A DNA stretch of 64,000 bases from Flavobacteriaceae bacterium UBA3611 (GTDB taxonomy: Bacteria > Bacteroidota > Bacteroidia > Flavobacteriales > Flavobacteriaceae): NCBI GenBank assembly GCA_002375495.1, contig DFLU01000005.1, positions 62,001-126,000 of the forward strand, in the 5' to 3' direction. This document shows positions 44,452 through 52,977 of the stretch, in pieces. Positions within the stretch are counted from its first letter, which is position 1. Every line of letters starts with the position of its first letter. The notes below the pieces were generated by a model. The model worked only from the letters and a program-made list of their open reading frames with translations, did no database searches and was not told where the DNA came from. A program made the position numbers and the translations under genes.

Positions 44452-44498
44452 TAAAATTACGGGATGCTAATGGCAAAATCTATACGGCAGTTGCCCTA
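44452..44498 (-). promoter_or_regulatory. Operator B plus -7 box, upstream of the small membrane gene
   Basis: TAGGGCAACTGCCGTA (minus strand, 44,483-44,498) is 23 bp upstream of TAATTTTA (44,452-44,459). The operator overlaps the stop codon of the kinase gene. The start codon is 17 bp below the -7 box. Confidence 0.7.
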
Positions 44499-46484
44499 AT
44501 TTTTAAAAGATATCGTGACGGTAGTGCCTTTGCCTTCTTCAGAAATAATATTGGCCTTACCTCCTATATCGCGGGTGCGTTTTCTAATGTTTGAAAGCCC
44601 ATTGCCAGCTTCAATGGTTTCTTTGTTAAAACCAATGCCGTTGTCTACAATATTTATCACAATCGTATAATCGTTTGCTAAGGTTTTCATGTCTACGGAA
44701 ATTTTAGTAGCCTTGGCATACTTTAGTGCATTATTCACTGCTTCTTGTATTATTCGGTACACGTTCATACCTTGAACTGATGTGAAGACTTGATTTTTGA
44801 TATCTTCATCGGTGGTAAAACTGAATTCGACACTGTTATCTACCTTACTGGCCTTTTCAATAAAGTTAGCGATACGCACTTGAAGGTCTTCTGCCGTGAT
44901 ATTACTTTTATTCATCGCCCAAATGGTATCGCGTAGCTCATAAATTGTTTGGGTAGTAAATTCACTAATATTGCCCAATTTCCCAGTAATTGTATCATTG
45001 GTTCCGTCTAAAGCATATTTTAAATTGTCGATAGAAGAAGTTACAAAAGTTAGTTGCGAACCAATATTATCGTGCAGGTCTCTAGAGATCCTAAGGCGTT
45101 GTTCCTGAAGTTTGTTCTGTGTTTCAATACGGGCCAGCGCTGTCTGTAGCTCAGATTCTTTTTTTAACTGTCTGTTTTTCAGTTTTTGCTGATTGTACAA
45201 CAAGTAACCTACTAAACCTAAGGCTACCGCCAATGAAAATCCGCCATAGATTAGTGTATTTTTACGCCGTACCTGAAGGTCTTTTTCAGCTAGCTGTGCG
45301 CGTTGGGCAAGAATTTCGTTTTCCTTTTTTTCGGTTTCATATTTGGTTTCCAGCTCTTCAATTGCCTTAGTTTTCGTTTCATCTAAGATCGAGTCGTTAA
45401 TGGCGATATATTTCCGAAGGTATTCCACTTCAGCAATAGCATTTTTTCGGTCTTTGGCTAATTCTGCCAAGGAAGAATATGTCTCACGGGCAGAACGTTT
45501 TATATTGTTATCCAGAGCATAGGTCAAGCCTCTTTTAAGGTAGGTTTCGGCCAATTGATAGCGCTTCTGCAATCGTAGATTTTCACCAAAGCTTGAAAAC
45601 GAATGGGCCAAACCGTTTTTATCGTTTATTTCTTCACGCACCGCGATAGATTGTTCAAAAAAATCATCGGCACGCTTAAAATCTTCTAGTTTTGTGTAAG
45701 CTAACGCAATATTTGCAAGATTAGACGCTTCTAATTTCCTGTCGCCTAATTCTTGGCTAATAGCCAAAGCTTTTTTATAGGTAGCAATAGCTTCGTCATA
45801 TTTTTTTTGATAATCGAATATAGCGCCTACATTATTGTACCCTTGTTGAAGCCCGGTAATATTGCCCAGTTTTTTTTGTTCCTCTAAAGCTTTGAGCAAG
45901 TACGTAGTGGCTTTGTCATAATCCTGCATATAATAGTACACCACGCCAATATTGTTGTATCCATCTGCAATGCCTTCTCTATTGTTTGAAGTTTCTTCGG
46001 CCCGAAGTGCTATAAATAATCTATCGAGTGCCTGTTGATAATCGCCCTTGCGAATATCTACCATTGCCAGATTGTTATAGACTATAGCTCTTCCTATTTC
46101 AGAGTTTTCATTTTCTACGATTTTTAAAGCGGTATTGTAGACAACTACCGCACTATCATACAAGGTCTTTCGCTCGTAATAGTTCCCCAAAGTGCTCAGG
46201 TTCATCCACTCTCCTTTTTTATACTTCAGTTCTTTTGACAATTCAAGGCCTTGCAGTACAAAAGACTTTGCACTATCGACCGCCGTAACATTGTAATGGG
46301 CAGCGATTTTATGAAGCAACACTACTTTATTGGTATCTGAAGGCATTCGGTTGAGCACCTGTAATGTACTGTCGATATTTTTAATGGTCTTTTGGGAAAA
46401 ACCCAGTTGCGAGCTTCCCACTAAAAAAAGAAGTATCACGAATTGACGAAGCAAGTTCGTGCGAAGCTTTTGAGGAAAATCCAT
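44496..46484 (-). CDS. TPR-containing sensor histidine kinase (HisKA_3 type)
   Basis: 662 residues. A signal peptide or first membrane helix (about 10-30) leads to a periplasmic array of tetratricopeptide repeats (about 60-370, e.g. NNIGVVYYYMQDYDKATTYL), a transmembrane helix (FSLAVALGLVGYLLY), a coiled coil, the HisKA_3 dimerisation helix with His471 (QRLRISRDLHDNIG), and a HATPase_c domain ending KTISFKN-like residues with NGIGFNKETIEAGNGLSNI. This is the usual partner of a NarL-type regulator. The TPR domain probably reads a protein or envelope signal. It shares an operon with two MORN genes upstream. Confidence 0.9.
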   Translation of the reverse strand: MDFPQKLRTNLLRQFVILLFLVGSSQLGFSQKTIKNIDSTLQVLNRMPSDTNKVVLLHKIAAHYNVTAVDSAKSFVLQGLELSKELKYKKGEWMNLSTLGNYYERKTLYDSAVVVYNTALKIVENENSEIGRAIVYNNLAMVDIRKGDYQQALDRLFIALRAEETSNNREGIADGYNNIGVVYYYMQDYDKATTYLLKALEEQKKLGNITGLQQGYNNVGAIFDYQKKYDEAIATYKKALAISQELGDRKLEASNLANIALAYTKLEDFKRADDFFEQSIAVREEINDKNGLAHSFSSFGENLRLQKRYQLAETYLKRGLTYALDNNIKRSARETYSSLAELAKDRKNAIAEVEYLRKYIAINDSILDETKTKAIEELETKYETEKKENEILAQRAQLAEKDLQVRRKNTLIYGGFSLAVALGLVGYLLYNQQKLKNRQLKKESELQTALARIETQNKLQEQRLRISRDLHDNIGSQLTFVTSSIDNLKYALDGTNDTITGKLGNISEFTTQTIYELRDTIWAMNKSNITAEDLQVRIANFIEKASKVDNSVEFSFTTDEDIKNQVFTSVQGMNVYRIIQEAVNNALKYAKATKISVDMKTLANDYTIVINIVDNGIGFNKETIEAGNGLSNIRKRTRDIGGKANIISEEGKGTTVTISFKN

Positions 46485-46518
46485 ACAGGTTTGGTTAGTT
46501 AATGAAAATTTCCAAAAG

Positions 46519-47925
46519 TTACTCTAAACTTTTCACTAACGAACCATCTTTCCAAATCCCCACCTGTTTTTTATAATCTTTATCGTGGTAATATCCTTTT
46601 CCTTCATACATTCCATTCACCCATTCGCCGCCATAATAGCCACCTCCTTCAAAAAAGTACCTGCCAAAACCATGAAATTGATTTTCAGCATTAAACGTAC
46701 CGCTGTATTTATCACCATTTGAAAAATTATAGGTACCAAGATGCATTTTTCCACCTTTAAAAAAGCCGATAAAGGTATCGCCGTTTGTCCATACAAACTT
46801 TCCATATTTATCATCGCAATCGCCAGCTGTACATCCTGATTCTACATTATTAGAGCTATAGGTATAGGGAGTAGTAAGCGTTCCCTTATTAAAGAGCCCT
46901 TGTTCCCACTTGTTTCCTGTTACGGTATATCCTACTCCGTTTAGCTCTCCGTTTTGATACATACCCGCAATATTATCTTCGTTATCAGCTATATAAATTC
47001 CGTAGCCATTCATTTGGTCATTTCTCCAATTGCCAATGTACTTCCCAACGCCATTCCATTTATATAGACCGTATCCATTTTTCTTTCCGTTTTCCCAGAA
47101 ACCATCATAGTAGCCATTTTCATATTGCAGCTTGCCCCAGCCGTTTTCACAATTACCACGAACACAACCTGAAGCAGTATCAGTGTCGACCGTAGAGGTT
47201 TCAGAACCTTTATAAATTTCTACGGGTTTATACACATAAGACGCAGTAGTATAATATGCTGGTAATACGTAACGAACAGCACCATTTTCTTTTACCAACA
47301 TATCGTCACCACTTTGTTCTGTTGTTAGGTTGGTATAGTCTATAGATTTTCCATCTTTAATAATATGGTAGGTATTTTTATCTGCAACACGTGTCCAGTA
47401 CGTATTTGAGGCCGAAAAAGGCAACTTTGTTGTGGTCTTTGCACCCCAATCGGCGAAGTTTCGGATTCCGTCCAGGTAGTACGTACTATTCGATCCATCA
47501 TCATAATATACATAGCTTCCGTTAACGTTGGTGAATTTTCCAGTGCTCACGTACTGATCGTTTACGTAATTCGCAAACGAGTTTGGATTGGTGATATAGA
47601 AATTTGTTCCAATATTTTCAGCAAGAATTGTAGCAGTGCCCGAGCTCCCAATTTCAATATCTTTAAAGTCTTGAAGTAAATAAACAACTCTGTTCGAACG
47701 ATCTAAAACGCTGAGTGTATTTGTTTTCAAAAATTTAAGATCCATGGTATTGGTTAACAAGGTTCCTGACGCGGTCCGGATCTCATAATCCATTTCATTG
47801 GTTTTCTTAAAGGTAGCAACAGAAACTAATGTGTTGGTTTTGGATATGTTAGTAGCCTTGGCCTGTGATATTTTACAGGTGGGTAGCCAAATTAGCAATG
47901 ATAGAAATACAATTAAAAATCTCAT
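46519..47925 (-). CDS. Exported MORN-repeat protein (large)
   Basis: 468 residues from the ATG at 47,923-47,925 (MRFLIVFLSLLIWLPTCKIS); an upstream in-frame ATG at 47,988 gives an implausible N-terminus. After the signal region there are about 230 residues of beta-rich sequence without MORN repeats, then MORN repeats of the YDGFWENGKKNGYGLY type. Two cysteine pairs, CVRGNC and CTAGDC, stand at the start of MORN blocks. MORN repeats bind lipids or proteins in other systems; the role here is unknown. It lies 34 bp upstream of the kinase gene. Confidence 0.8.
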   Translation of the reverse strand: MRFLIVFLSLLIWLPTCKISQAKATNISKTNTLVSVATFKKTNEMDYEIRTASGTLLTNTMDLKFLKTNTLSVLDRSNRVVYLLQDFKDIEIGSSGTATILAENIGTNFYITNPNSFANYVNDQYVSTGKFTNVNGSYVYYDDGSNSTYYLDGIRNFADWGAKTTTKLPFSASNTYWTRVADKNTYHIIKDGKSIDYTNLTTEQSGDDMLVKENGAVRYVLPAYYTTASYVYKPVEIYKGSETSTVDTDTASGCVRGNCENGWGKLQYENGYYDGFWENGKKNGYGLYKWNGVGKYIGNWRNDQMNGYGIYIADNEDNIAGMYQNGELNGVGYTVTGNKWEQGLFNKGTLTTPYTYSSNNVESGCTAGDCDDKYGKFVWTNGDTFIGFFKGGKMHLGTYNFSNGDKYSGTFNAENQFHGFGRYFFEGGGYYGGEWVNGMYEGKGYYHDKDYKKQVGIWKDGSLVKSLE

Positions 47926-47960
47926 GGTATGTGTTTTTGTGTTGAAGTGTTTTGTGTCGA

Positions 47961-48776
47961 TTATTTTACGAAGGTTCCATTGTTCCAAGTGCCGTGTTGT
48001 ACGTCACCATTTTTGAAATAGTAGATGCCTTTTCCGTGTCTTTTTCCGTTGCTCCATCCGCCGATATAGTAGTCGCCCGAGCTCCAAAGATAGCTTCCTT
48101 GCCCATGCCTACTCCCGTTCTCAAATTGTCCGTGGTACACACCACCGTCTGGATAGTAATATGAACCAAAATCTACGCGTTTACCATCTCTAAAAAACCC
48201 ATTGTACTTATCGCCGTTGTCCCATTTGTATAGGCCAAATCCGGTATTACAATTACCTGTGCAGTTTCCATTTTTAATGTTATTGATAAAATCAAGACCC
48301 TCGTTGATTGTTAACGTTGAGTTCACATAGTGTCCGGCTTGTTTTAGCTTGTTATCACCCGCCAGAAGATATCCCGGGCCTTCACGTTTATTTTGCTTCC
48401 ACATACCTCTGTACAATTCTTTGGTGTCATTCCATCCGTAATTACCAAATCCCTCCAACTTTCCTTTGTTGTAAAAACCCAAATAATAGCCATTGGCATA
48501 TGTTTCGTAGCCTGGGCCGTGTGGTAGCCCATTTTCAAAAAAGCCTTCATAATATCCTGTTCCAAACTTTTGCTTTCCGTAGCCATTTGTACAATCGCCA
48601 CTTACACATTTATCTGCCGGTTTGGTTTCTGAAGACGACTTTTTTGGAGTTGGTGGCTGGGGCACATCAACCGTTGTTGGTTTGGTTTTCGGTGTTCCAG
48701 GGGGTTTAGGTGGTGAAATTTGTGCAAAAAGTACACTCCCTGCAAAGAATAATGCAATTTGGACGATGGTTTTCAT
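47961..48776 (-). CDS. Exported MORN-repeat protein (small)
   Basis: 271 residues with a signal peptide (MKTIVQIALFFAGSVLFAQ), a proline- and threonine-rich linker (about residues 22-55), then about eight MORN repeats (YYEGFFENGLPHGPGYE and similar). Cysteine pairs CVSGDC and CTGNC open two blocks as in the neighbouring MORN protein. It is the first gene of a MORN-MORN-kinase unit and has operator C 59 bp upstream, so it is likely a target of the response regulator. Confidence 0.85.
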   Translation of the reverse strand: MKTIVQIALFFAGSVLFAQISPPKPPGTPKTKPTTVDVPQPPTPKKSSSETKPADKCVSGDCTNGYGKQKFGTGYYEGFFENGLPHGPGYETYANGYYLGFYNKGKLEGFGNYGWNDTKELYRGMWKQNKREGPGYLLAGDNKLKQAGHYVNSTLTINEGLDFINNIKNGNCTGNCNTGFGLYKWDNGDKYNGFFRDGKRVDFGSYYYPDGGVYHGQFENGSRHGQGSYLWSSGDYYIGGWSNGKRHGKGIYYFKNGDVQHGTWNNGTFVK

Positions 48777-48803
48777 AATGGTCTCATTTCTAAATTAATA
48801 CTA

Positions 48804-48850
48804 TAAATTTCTAAAAAAGTGACCAATTACACCATACGGCAGTTGCCTTA
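48804..48850 (-). promoter_or_regulatory. Operator C plus -7 box, upstream of the MORN-MORN-kinase unit
   Basis: TAAGGCAACTGCCGTA (minus strand, 48,835-48,850) is 23 bp upstream of GAAATTTA (48,804-48,811), a weak -7 box. The site edge is 59 bp from the start codon, the same as for operators D and E. Confidence 0.65.
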
Positions 48851-48915
48851 TTTTCTAAAATTGCCAAAAAATATATGAATTCTGAGAGTAGCACCCCTAA
48901 AATTTTCCGTCTACG

Positions 48916-49167
48916 TTACCGTAAAAGCATCATGATGAGCATGGTAAAACTTACCACTAGGGCAATACCAAAAAGTACATAGTTAGTTTTACTAAACCTA
49001 TTATTAGGTAGTAATTTTTGGGCGCTTCTAGTAAGCCAAAGACCAAGAAGAAGTGCTGGAAGCGCCGTCACTAGGTTGATGTAGTAGACCCACATCCAGC
49101 CAGTGGCCAAACAGCATATTGCACAAATGAATCCGAGAATATTAAAAATTAATGGTTTTTGTTTCAT
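48916..49167 (-). CDS. Small membrane protein
   Basis: 83 residues with two or three hydrophobic helices (IFGFICAICCLATGWMW-like first helix, TALPALLLGLWLT second, YVLFGIALVVSFTMLIMML third). No family recognised. It starts 8 bp after the stop of the DUF6498-like gene, so the two are co-transcribed. Confidence 0.7.
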   Translation of the reverse strand: MKQKPLIFNILGFICAICCLATGWMWVYYINLVTALPALLLGLWLTRSAQKLLPNNRFSKTNYVLFGIALVVSFTMLIMMLLR

Positions 49168-49175
49168 TTTACTAT

Positions 49176-49910
49176 CTATTCAGAAAGACGTTCTAGTTGT
49201 TGTTGTACTTCGGAAGGGTTTTGGTCTGGTTTTGCTATTTTTTCTGAAAGTTCCTTTGCAAATCCGCTGTGTTTGCGAATGGCTACCATACAAAGATCTA
49301 CCCCCAAACGGAATAACAGCAATAAGGCTGCAGCCACTATTCCTGCGTCTAAGAATACCATAAAGAAACCGGCTAATATCACTACGAATTGCTGAATGAA
49401 GATGCGCACGTACGGACTGAAGAATATTTCTGAAGGCGCGTATTCTTTGTACTTTTCAAATTGCCAAAAATTGGAATAGAAATAACCCAAATTGCTTACT
49501 AATAATGACCCGATGATGAGTAACATTCCGTCCATTTGAAGCAGCACCGAAAAGTTATGAAAAAGTGCAAAACCGTGTGAAAGCCCTGGGATTGAATTTT
49601 CAAAAAAGAAGAATACAAATATCATCTGTATGCCTACAAACATTCCGTAATGGAACAAAAAGAAAACAATAGAACCATAGCCCTGCATACTATTATGGTC
49701 TTTCTTATCTTCTTTCCCGTGTTTAATTACCAAAAAAAGCTTTACAGCATGAAGCAGCCCAATGATGATGGTTTCAAAAAAGTATCCAAAAACAATACTT
49801 TCGGGAGCGGCAAGGCCCAAAACCAATAATATACACAAGAATAATGTTTGGGCGTATATAAGCACATTTGCTTGGTGTAATTGAAAGATATTTTTCAGTA
49901 GTGATGTCAT
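49176..49910 (-). CDS. DUF6498-like polytopic membrane protein
   Basis: 244 residues from the ATG at 49,908-49,910 (MTSLLKNIFQLHQANVL). An in-frame ATG at 49,937 lies inside a terminator stem and would add MGFPFFIEF, so I reject it. About six hydrophobic helices and motifs such as VFGYFFETIIIGLLHAVKLF and FHYGMFVGIQMIFVFFF match the DUF6498 family of unknown function. A charged tail ends in KPDQNPSEVQQQ. It lies inside the cluster with the two-component system but has no operator site. Confidence 0.72.
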   Translation of the reverse strand: MTSLLKNIFQLHQANVLIYAQTLFLCILLVLGLAAPESIVFGYFFETIIIGLLHAVKLFLVIKHGKEDKKDHNSMQGYGSIVFFLFHYGMFVGIQMIFVFFFFENSIPGLSHGFALFHNFSVLLQMDGMLLIIGSLLVSNLGYFYSNFWQFEKYKEYAPSEIFFSPYVRIFIQQFVVILAGFFMVFLDAGIVAAALLLLFRLGVDLCMVAIRKHSGFAKELSEKIAKPDQNPSEVQQQLERLSE

Positions 49911-49926
49911 AAATTCGATAAAAAAT

Positions 49927-49952
49927 GGAAACCCCATGTCATTGGGGTTTCC
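49927..49952 (-). terminator. Rho-independent terminator of the beta-propeller gene
   Basis: Ten-base perfect stem GGAAACCCCA / TGGGGTTTCC with a 6-base loop, followed on the minus strand by ATTTTTT. It lies 54 bp after the stop at 50,006. Confidence 0.88.
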
Positions 49953-50005
49953 GAAGAAAATAAGTCTCCTCTTACTTATTTCCGAAATATAACCTGGTTA
50001 GTTGG

Positions 50006-51865
50006 TTATTTTTTAAGGTCGTAGGCATAGATCGTATTATTATCAGCTTTATAGTACAAAATACCTCCGCGATCGTCTACCTGGTATTCTGGTTTTTTAT
50101 CTTTAAGTAGAATTTCCTTTTCCATGGCACCCGAGTCTTTATTAATTTTCACTAGCCCTACTCCATCGTCTAATTTGGTTAGTATAAATTGTGCATTTGC
50201 AGTAGCAGCGGTAGCTTTAAATCGTTTCAGCATTTCAGCCACAGAAGCCCCACTGGCAGCTGCCAGACCTCCTGCAAGATCTGCATCACGATCTGCTTGC
50301 GCATCGTATTTTGCAATGCGGTTTCGTATCGACGAATTGGCTGCAGCTACAGATCCCGCGGCAGATGCCACAGCTGTTACTCCAGCTATAATGGCGCCTA
50401 AAGCACTTTTCCCGGGAGCTCTGTAATACTCGTGCCATGTTTTGCCACCTTCCCAGTCTAACATCATTAAGTTTTGGTCGCTAGTCAAAAGAATTCCACC
50501 ATTTCTAACGTCTACACCTGTTGGCGCTTCTTTTCCTTCAAATTTATTGTTAGACAGTTCAGATACATCGCCACTCGCAGCGTCTACGGCAAATAACTTT
50601 TCGTCTGCGCTAATCAGATATCGGTTATTTTTGTTGTCAAAAGTTGAAGAAACGGCGTCGGCTCTTTTATACTTTAAGGGTTTCTTCCAAATTTGTTCTC
50701 CAGAATCCAAGTTTACTATGTTGGCATCTTCAGAAGTGATGTAGATAAGCCCTTGGTCTGTTTCGGCCATTGTTAAAATGTTCTCCCCTGTTTTTAATGG
50801 CTTTTTAAACAATGTTTTTCCGTCGTAAGAAACTTTATTAATTCCGCCGTCATAAATTCCGAAGAGAATACCATCATCCATAATATAGAAATGCTGCACA
50901 TAACCTTTCGTCTTGGGAGCCTTGTCCCACATATCTTCACCATTGCTAGCGCCTAACATAGCGATTTTAGATTCTGACCGCCCTGCAAACACACTTTTTC
51001 CTTCATTGTAGGTATTGCTCACTACGGCAAGGCCCTGTGGTAAGATTTCGAAATTGGTCACAACTCCTTTTACTTTTGCTTCGTCTTTCCAAAGTTCGGC
51101 ACCGTTGTTCGAACCAATTTTATAAATTTTTGTATTGCTCTTATTATCGTTGGTTATAAACGCATAGATATCAGATTCAGCTTCGTTAGCGACCATCCAT
51201 TGTACATTTTTCAACTTATTGTCCCATTGTGTATCACCGCTATGGGTTTTTGAAAGCACACCTTGCGAAGTAGGAACCAACACTCTATCTTTTAACAACA
51301 AGGGTCTACCTGTCACAGCAAAATTTCGCATGGTCACCTTTCCAGGATCTACAAGGTTAAATCTAAAATCTTCAGCCCCTGTATTGAGATCGTACATAGC
51401 TACTTGCGATGCAAATTTTTCTTTGGAAGTACGTTGTCCTGCTACTATCAATTTATTCTGAGGCATATACACTTCTACGATAGTGGCCATTTTCCAGCCG
51501 TTGTCTTCGGTGCTGAATAGTTTTTTTCCAGAAATATAATCGATTACAGCTTTTTTTGAAGATATGCCAGCGAAACCACCCTGGGCCACTACAACATACG
51601 GCGCAAATGGGATGTAGGACAACTCTTCTGGTTTCACCCTTCCGTAATCTGTAAAGTTGAACAAAAGCTCATTACTTCCCGGCTTTATACCCACGAGTCC
51701 GTCATTGGTAGCTACCACCATGGTTCCACCTTGGGTAAGGGTCATTTCATTAATTTTCGCTCCCGTGTCGTATCTAAAATCGGGTGTTTCGGCCCTTTGG
51801 GCCACAGCGGTCGCAGTTAACACAAAAGCACACAGCGCTGTTTTTATTAAAGTTGAAGTTTTCAT
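50006..51865 (-). CDS. Secreted PQQ-like beta-propeller protein
   Basis: 619 residues from the ATG at 51,863-51,865 (MKTSTLIKTALCAFVLTATA signal peptide). Repeated strand patterns such as GEQIWKKPLKYKRADAV and ASNGEDMWDKAPKTKG are typical of PQQ-binding-like repeats. Near residues 480-550 there is an alanine- and glycine-rich insert (ALGAIIAGVTAVASAAGSVA followed by a charged helix) that interrupts the propeller. I know no function for it. Operator D lies 59 bp upstream and a terminator follows, so it is a monocistronic regulon member. Confidence 0.82.
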   Translation of the reverse strand: MKTSTLIKTALCAFVLTATAVAQRAETPDFRYDTGAKINEMTLTQGGTMVVATNDGLVGIKPGSNELLFNFTDYGRVKPEELSYIPFAPYVVVAQGGFAGISSKKAVIDYISGKKLFSTEDNGWKMATIVEVYMPQNKLIVAGQRTSKEKFASQVAMYDLNTGAEDFRFNLVDPGKVTMRNFAVTGRPLLLKDRVLVPTSQGVLSKTHSGDTQWDNKLKNVQWMVANEAESDIYAFITNDNKSNTKIYKIGSNNGAELWKDEAKVKGVVTNFEILPQGLAVVSNTYNEGKSVFAGRSESKIAMLGASNGEDMWDKAPKTKGYVQHFYIMDDGILFGIYDGGINKVSYDGKTLFKKPLKTGENILTMAETDQGLIYITSEDANIVNLDSGEQIWKKPLKYKRADAVSSTFDNKNNRYLISADEKLFAVDAASGDVSELSNNKFEGKEAPTGVDVRNGGILLTSDQNLMMLDWEGGKTWHEYYRAPGKSALGAIIAGVTAVASAAGSVAAANSSIRNRIAKYDAQADRDADLAGGLAAASGASVAEMLKRFKATAATANAQFILTKLDDGVGLVKINKDSGAMEKEILLKDKKPEYQVDDRGGILYYKADNNTIYAYDLKK

Positions 51866-51892
51866 AATCGTGGTTTTAGTAATTTGATATTT

Positions 51893-51939
51893 CAAAGGTG
51901 CAACTTGAAATAGGGCAATTCAATAGGGCAATTGACGTA
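51893..51939 (-). promoter_or_regulatory. Operator D plus -7 box, upstream of the beta-propeller gene
   Basis: TACGTCAATTGCCCTA (minus strand, 51,924-51,939) is 23 bp upstream of CACCTTTG (51,893-51,900). A second right half-site, ATTGCCCTA, lies within the spacer at 51,911-51,919. Site edge to start codon is 59 bp. Confidence 0.75.
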
Positions 51940-51979
51940 TTTGTGGGAAATTGTTGGTTAGATGCTGGGCGTTAGATGC

Positions 51980-52107
51980 TGGAAGTTGGAAGTTGAGTGT
52001 TGGAAGCTGGAAGTTGGAAGTTGGAAGTTGGAAGTTGGTCTTAGGTCTTTGGTCTTTAGTCTTTAGTCTTTAGTCTTTAGTCTTTAGTCTTTAGTCTTTA
52101 GTCTTTA
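51980..52107. repeat. Two adjacent 7-bp tandem repeat tracts
   Basis: First a (TTGGAAG)n tract, partly degenerate, at about 51,980-52,038, then (GTCTTTA)x8 perfect at 52,052-52,107 with degenerate copies before it. Both have a 7-bp period. They fill most of the 285 bp between operator D and the stop of the DUF6252 gene. No gene lies here. Confidence 0.9.
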
Positions 52108-52143
52108 GAATATGATAAATTACTGCTTACTGCATATCGAACA

Positions 52144-52179
52144 AAAAACCGGAAGAAGAACTATTGTTCCGCTCCCGGC
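52144..52179 (-). terminator. Probable terminator of the DUF6252 gene
   Basis: On the minus strand GCCGGGAGCGGAAC and GTTCTTCTTCCGG can form an imperfect stem, followed by six T. It lies about 45 bp after the stop codon of the lipoprotein gene. Confidence 0.6.
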
Positions 52180-52224
52180 TCCACGTAAAAACCTCAACAC
52201 TTGAGATTTTCTTAGATGTGATAA

Positions 52225-52740
52225 TTAGTTGTTGGTTACCTCCAGATTAAATTCACCTGCTGTGACTGCCACAGTATCTGACATATCATTTGCATTGTAC
52301 CCAGTAAAATTGAACGTACCTACAATGGTGTTTCCGTCAAAACTTGAAACCCGCAATTCGCCTTCAGATTGCGTCCCGTTAACTGTTGTGTAAATTACAA
52401 CTGTTGATGGATCTGGGTTTGAAGGATCTGGAAGGTAGCTATACGTTCCAATATTCAGAAAATTTAATTCATAAGTACCCGCGCCATCAAAATTCTGAAT
52501 AATCATCTGTAAATTCTCAGATTGAGAAGTACCACCAGAGATTGCCAAAACATCACCTTGTGCACTCATAGTTATTTGGGCCTGTACAGCTATATCTGCT
52601 GTTAGACCAGCACCATCTATACTTGCTGTAAGTGTCCCAGTACCAGCTGCAGGATCTTCCCCGCCATCATCATCTTTTTTACAAGCAGTAACAGCTAAAC
52701 CCACCAAAAGGATAAGGCAAAATTGTTTAATACGTTTCAT
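52225..52740 (-). CDS. DUF6252-type lipoprotein
   Basis: 171 residues from the ATG at 52,738-52,740 (MKRIKQFCLILLVGLAVTAC), with the lipidated cysteine at residue 20 followed by KKDDD. The mature domain is beta-rich and begins GTLTASIDGAGLTADIAVQA, like the DUF6252 family. A longer in-frame start at 52,782 would overlap the -7 box and is rejected. Operator E lies 59 bp upstream. Function unknown; it should be co-regulated with the MORN and propeller proteins. Confidence 0.78.
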   Translation of the reverse strand: MKRIKQFCLILLVGLAVTACKKDDDGGEDPAAGTGTLTASIDGAGLTADIAVQAQITMSAQGDVLAISGGTSQSENLQMIIQNFDGAGTYELNFLNIGTYSYLPDPSNPDPSTVVIYTTVNGTQSEGELRVSSFDGNTIVGTFNFTGYNANDMSDTVAVTAGEFNLEVTNN

Positions 52741-52767
52741 AATTAAGGTTTTTTTTAGTTTATGGTA

Positions 52768-52814
52768 CAAAGATGCACGCAATGGTATGGGTAATCAATA
52801 GGGCAATTGACGTA
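52768..52814 (-). promoter_or_regulatory. Operator E plus -7 box, upstream of the DUF6252 lipoprotein gene
   Basis: TACGTCAATTGCCCTA (minus strand, 52,799-52,814), identical to operator D over all 16 bases, is 23 bp upstream of CATCTTTG (52,768-52,775). Site edge to start codon is 59 bp. Confidence 0.75.
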
Positions 52815-52977
52815 TTTGGAGTAGTTAGATGTGTGAAGCTGGAAGTTGGAGGTTGGGAGTTGATGGTGGTCAGTTGTCGGTTCTGAGTTATCTGTGTCCA
52901 TACTCCATCGGACTATTGCGTCTAGGTTGGATACTCTTTAGTCCATATTCCATTCTCTATATTCTTACGTTAGAAGT

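Noticed and set aside
44940..45010. Additional operator-like TTGCCC sequences in the kinase gene
   Set aside because: They lack the second half-site and a -7 box at 22-23 bp.
49911..49937. Longer start for the DUF6498-like gene
   Set aside because: The extra codons are the stem and T-tract of the terminator of the preceding gene.
51980..52107. CRISPR-like array
   Set aside because: The units are 7 bp and directly abutting, without spacers, so these are simple tandem repeats.
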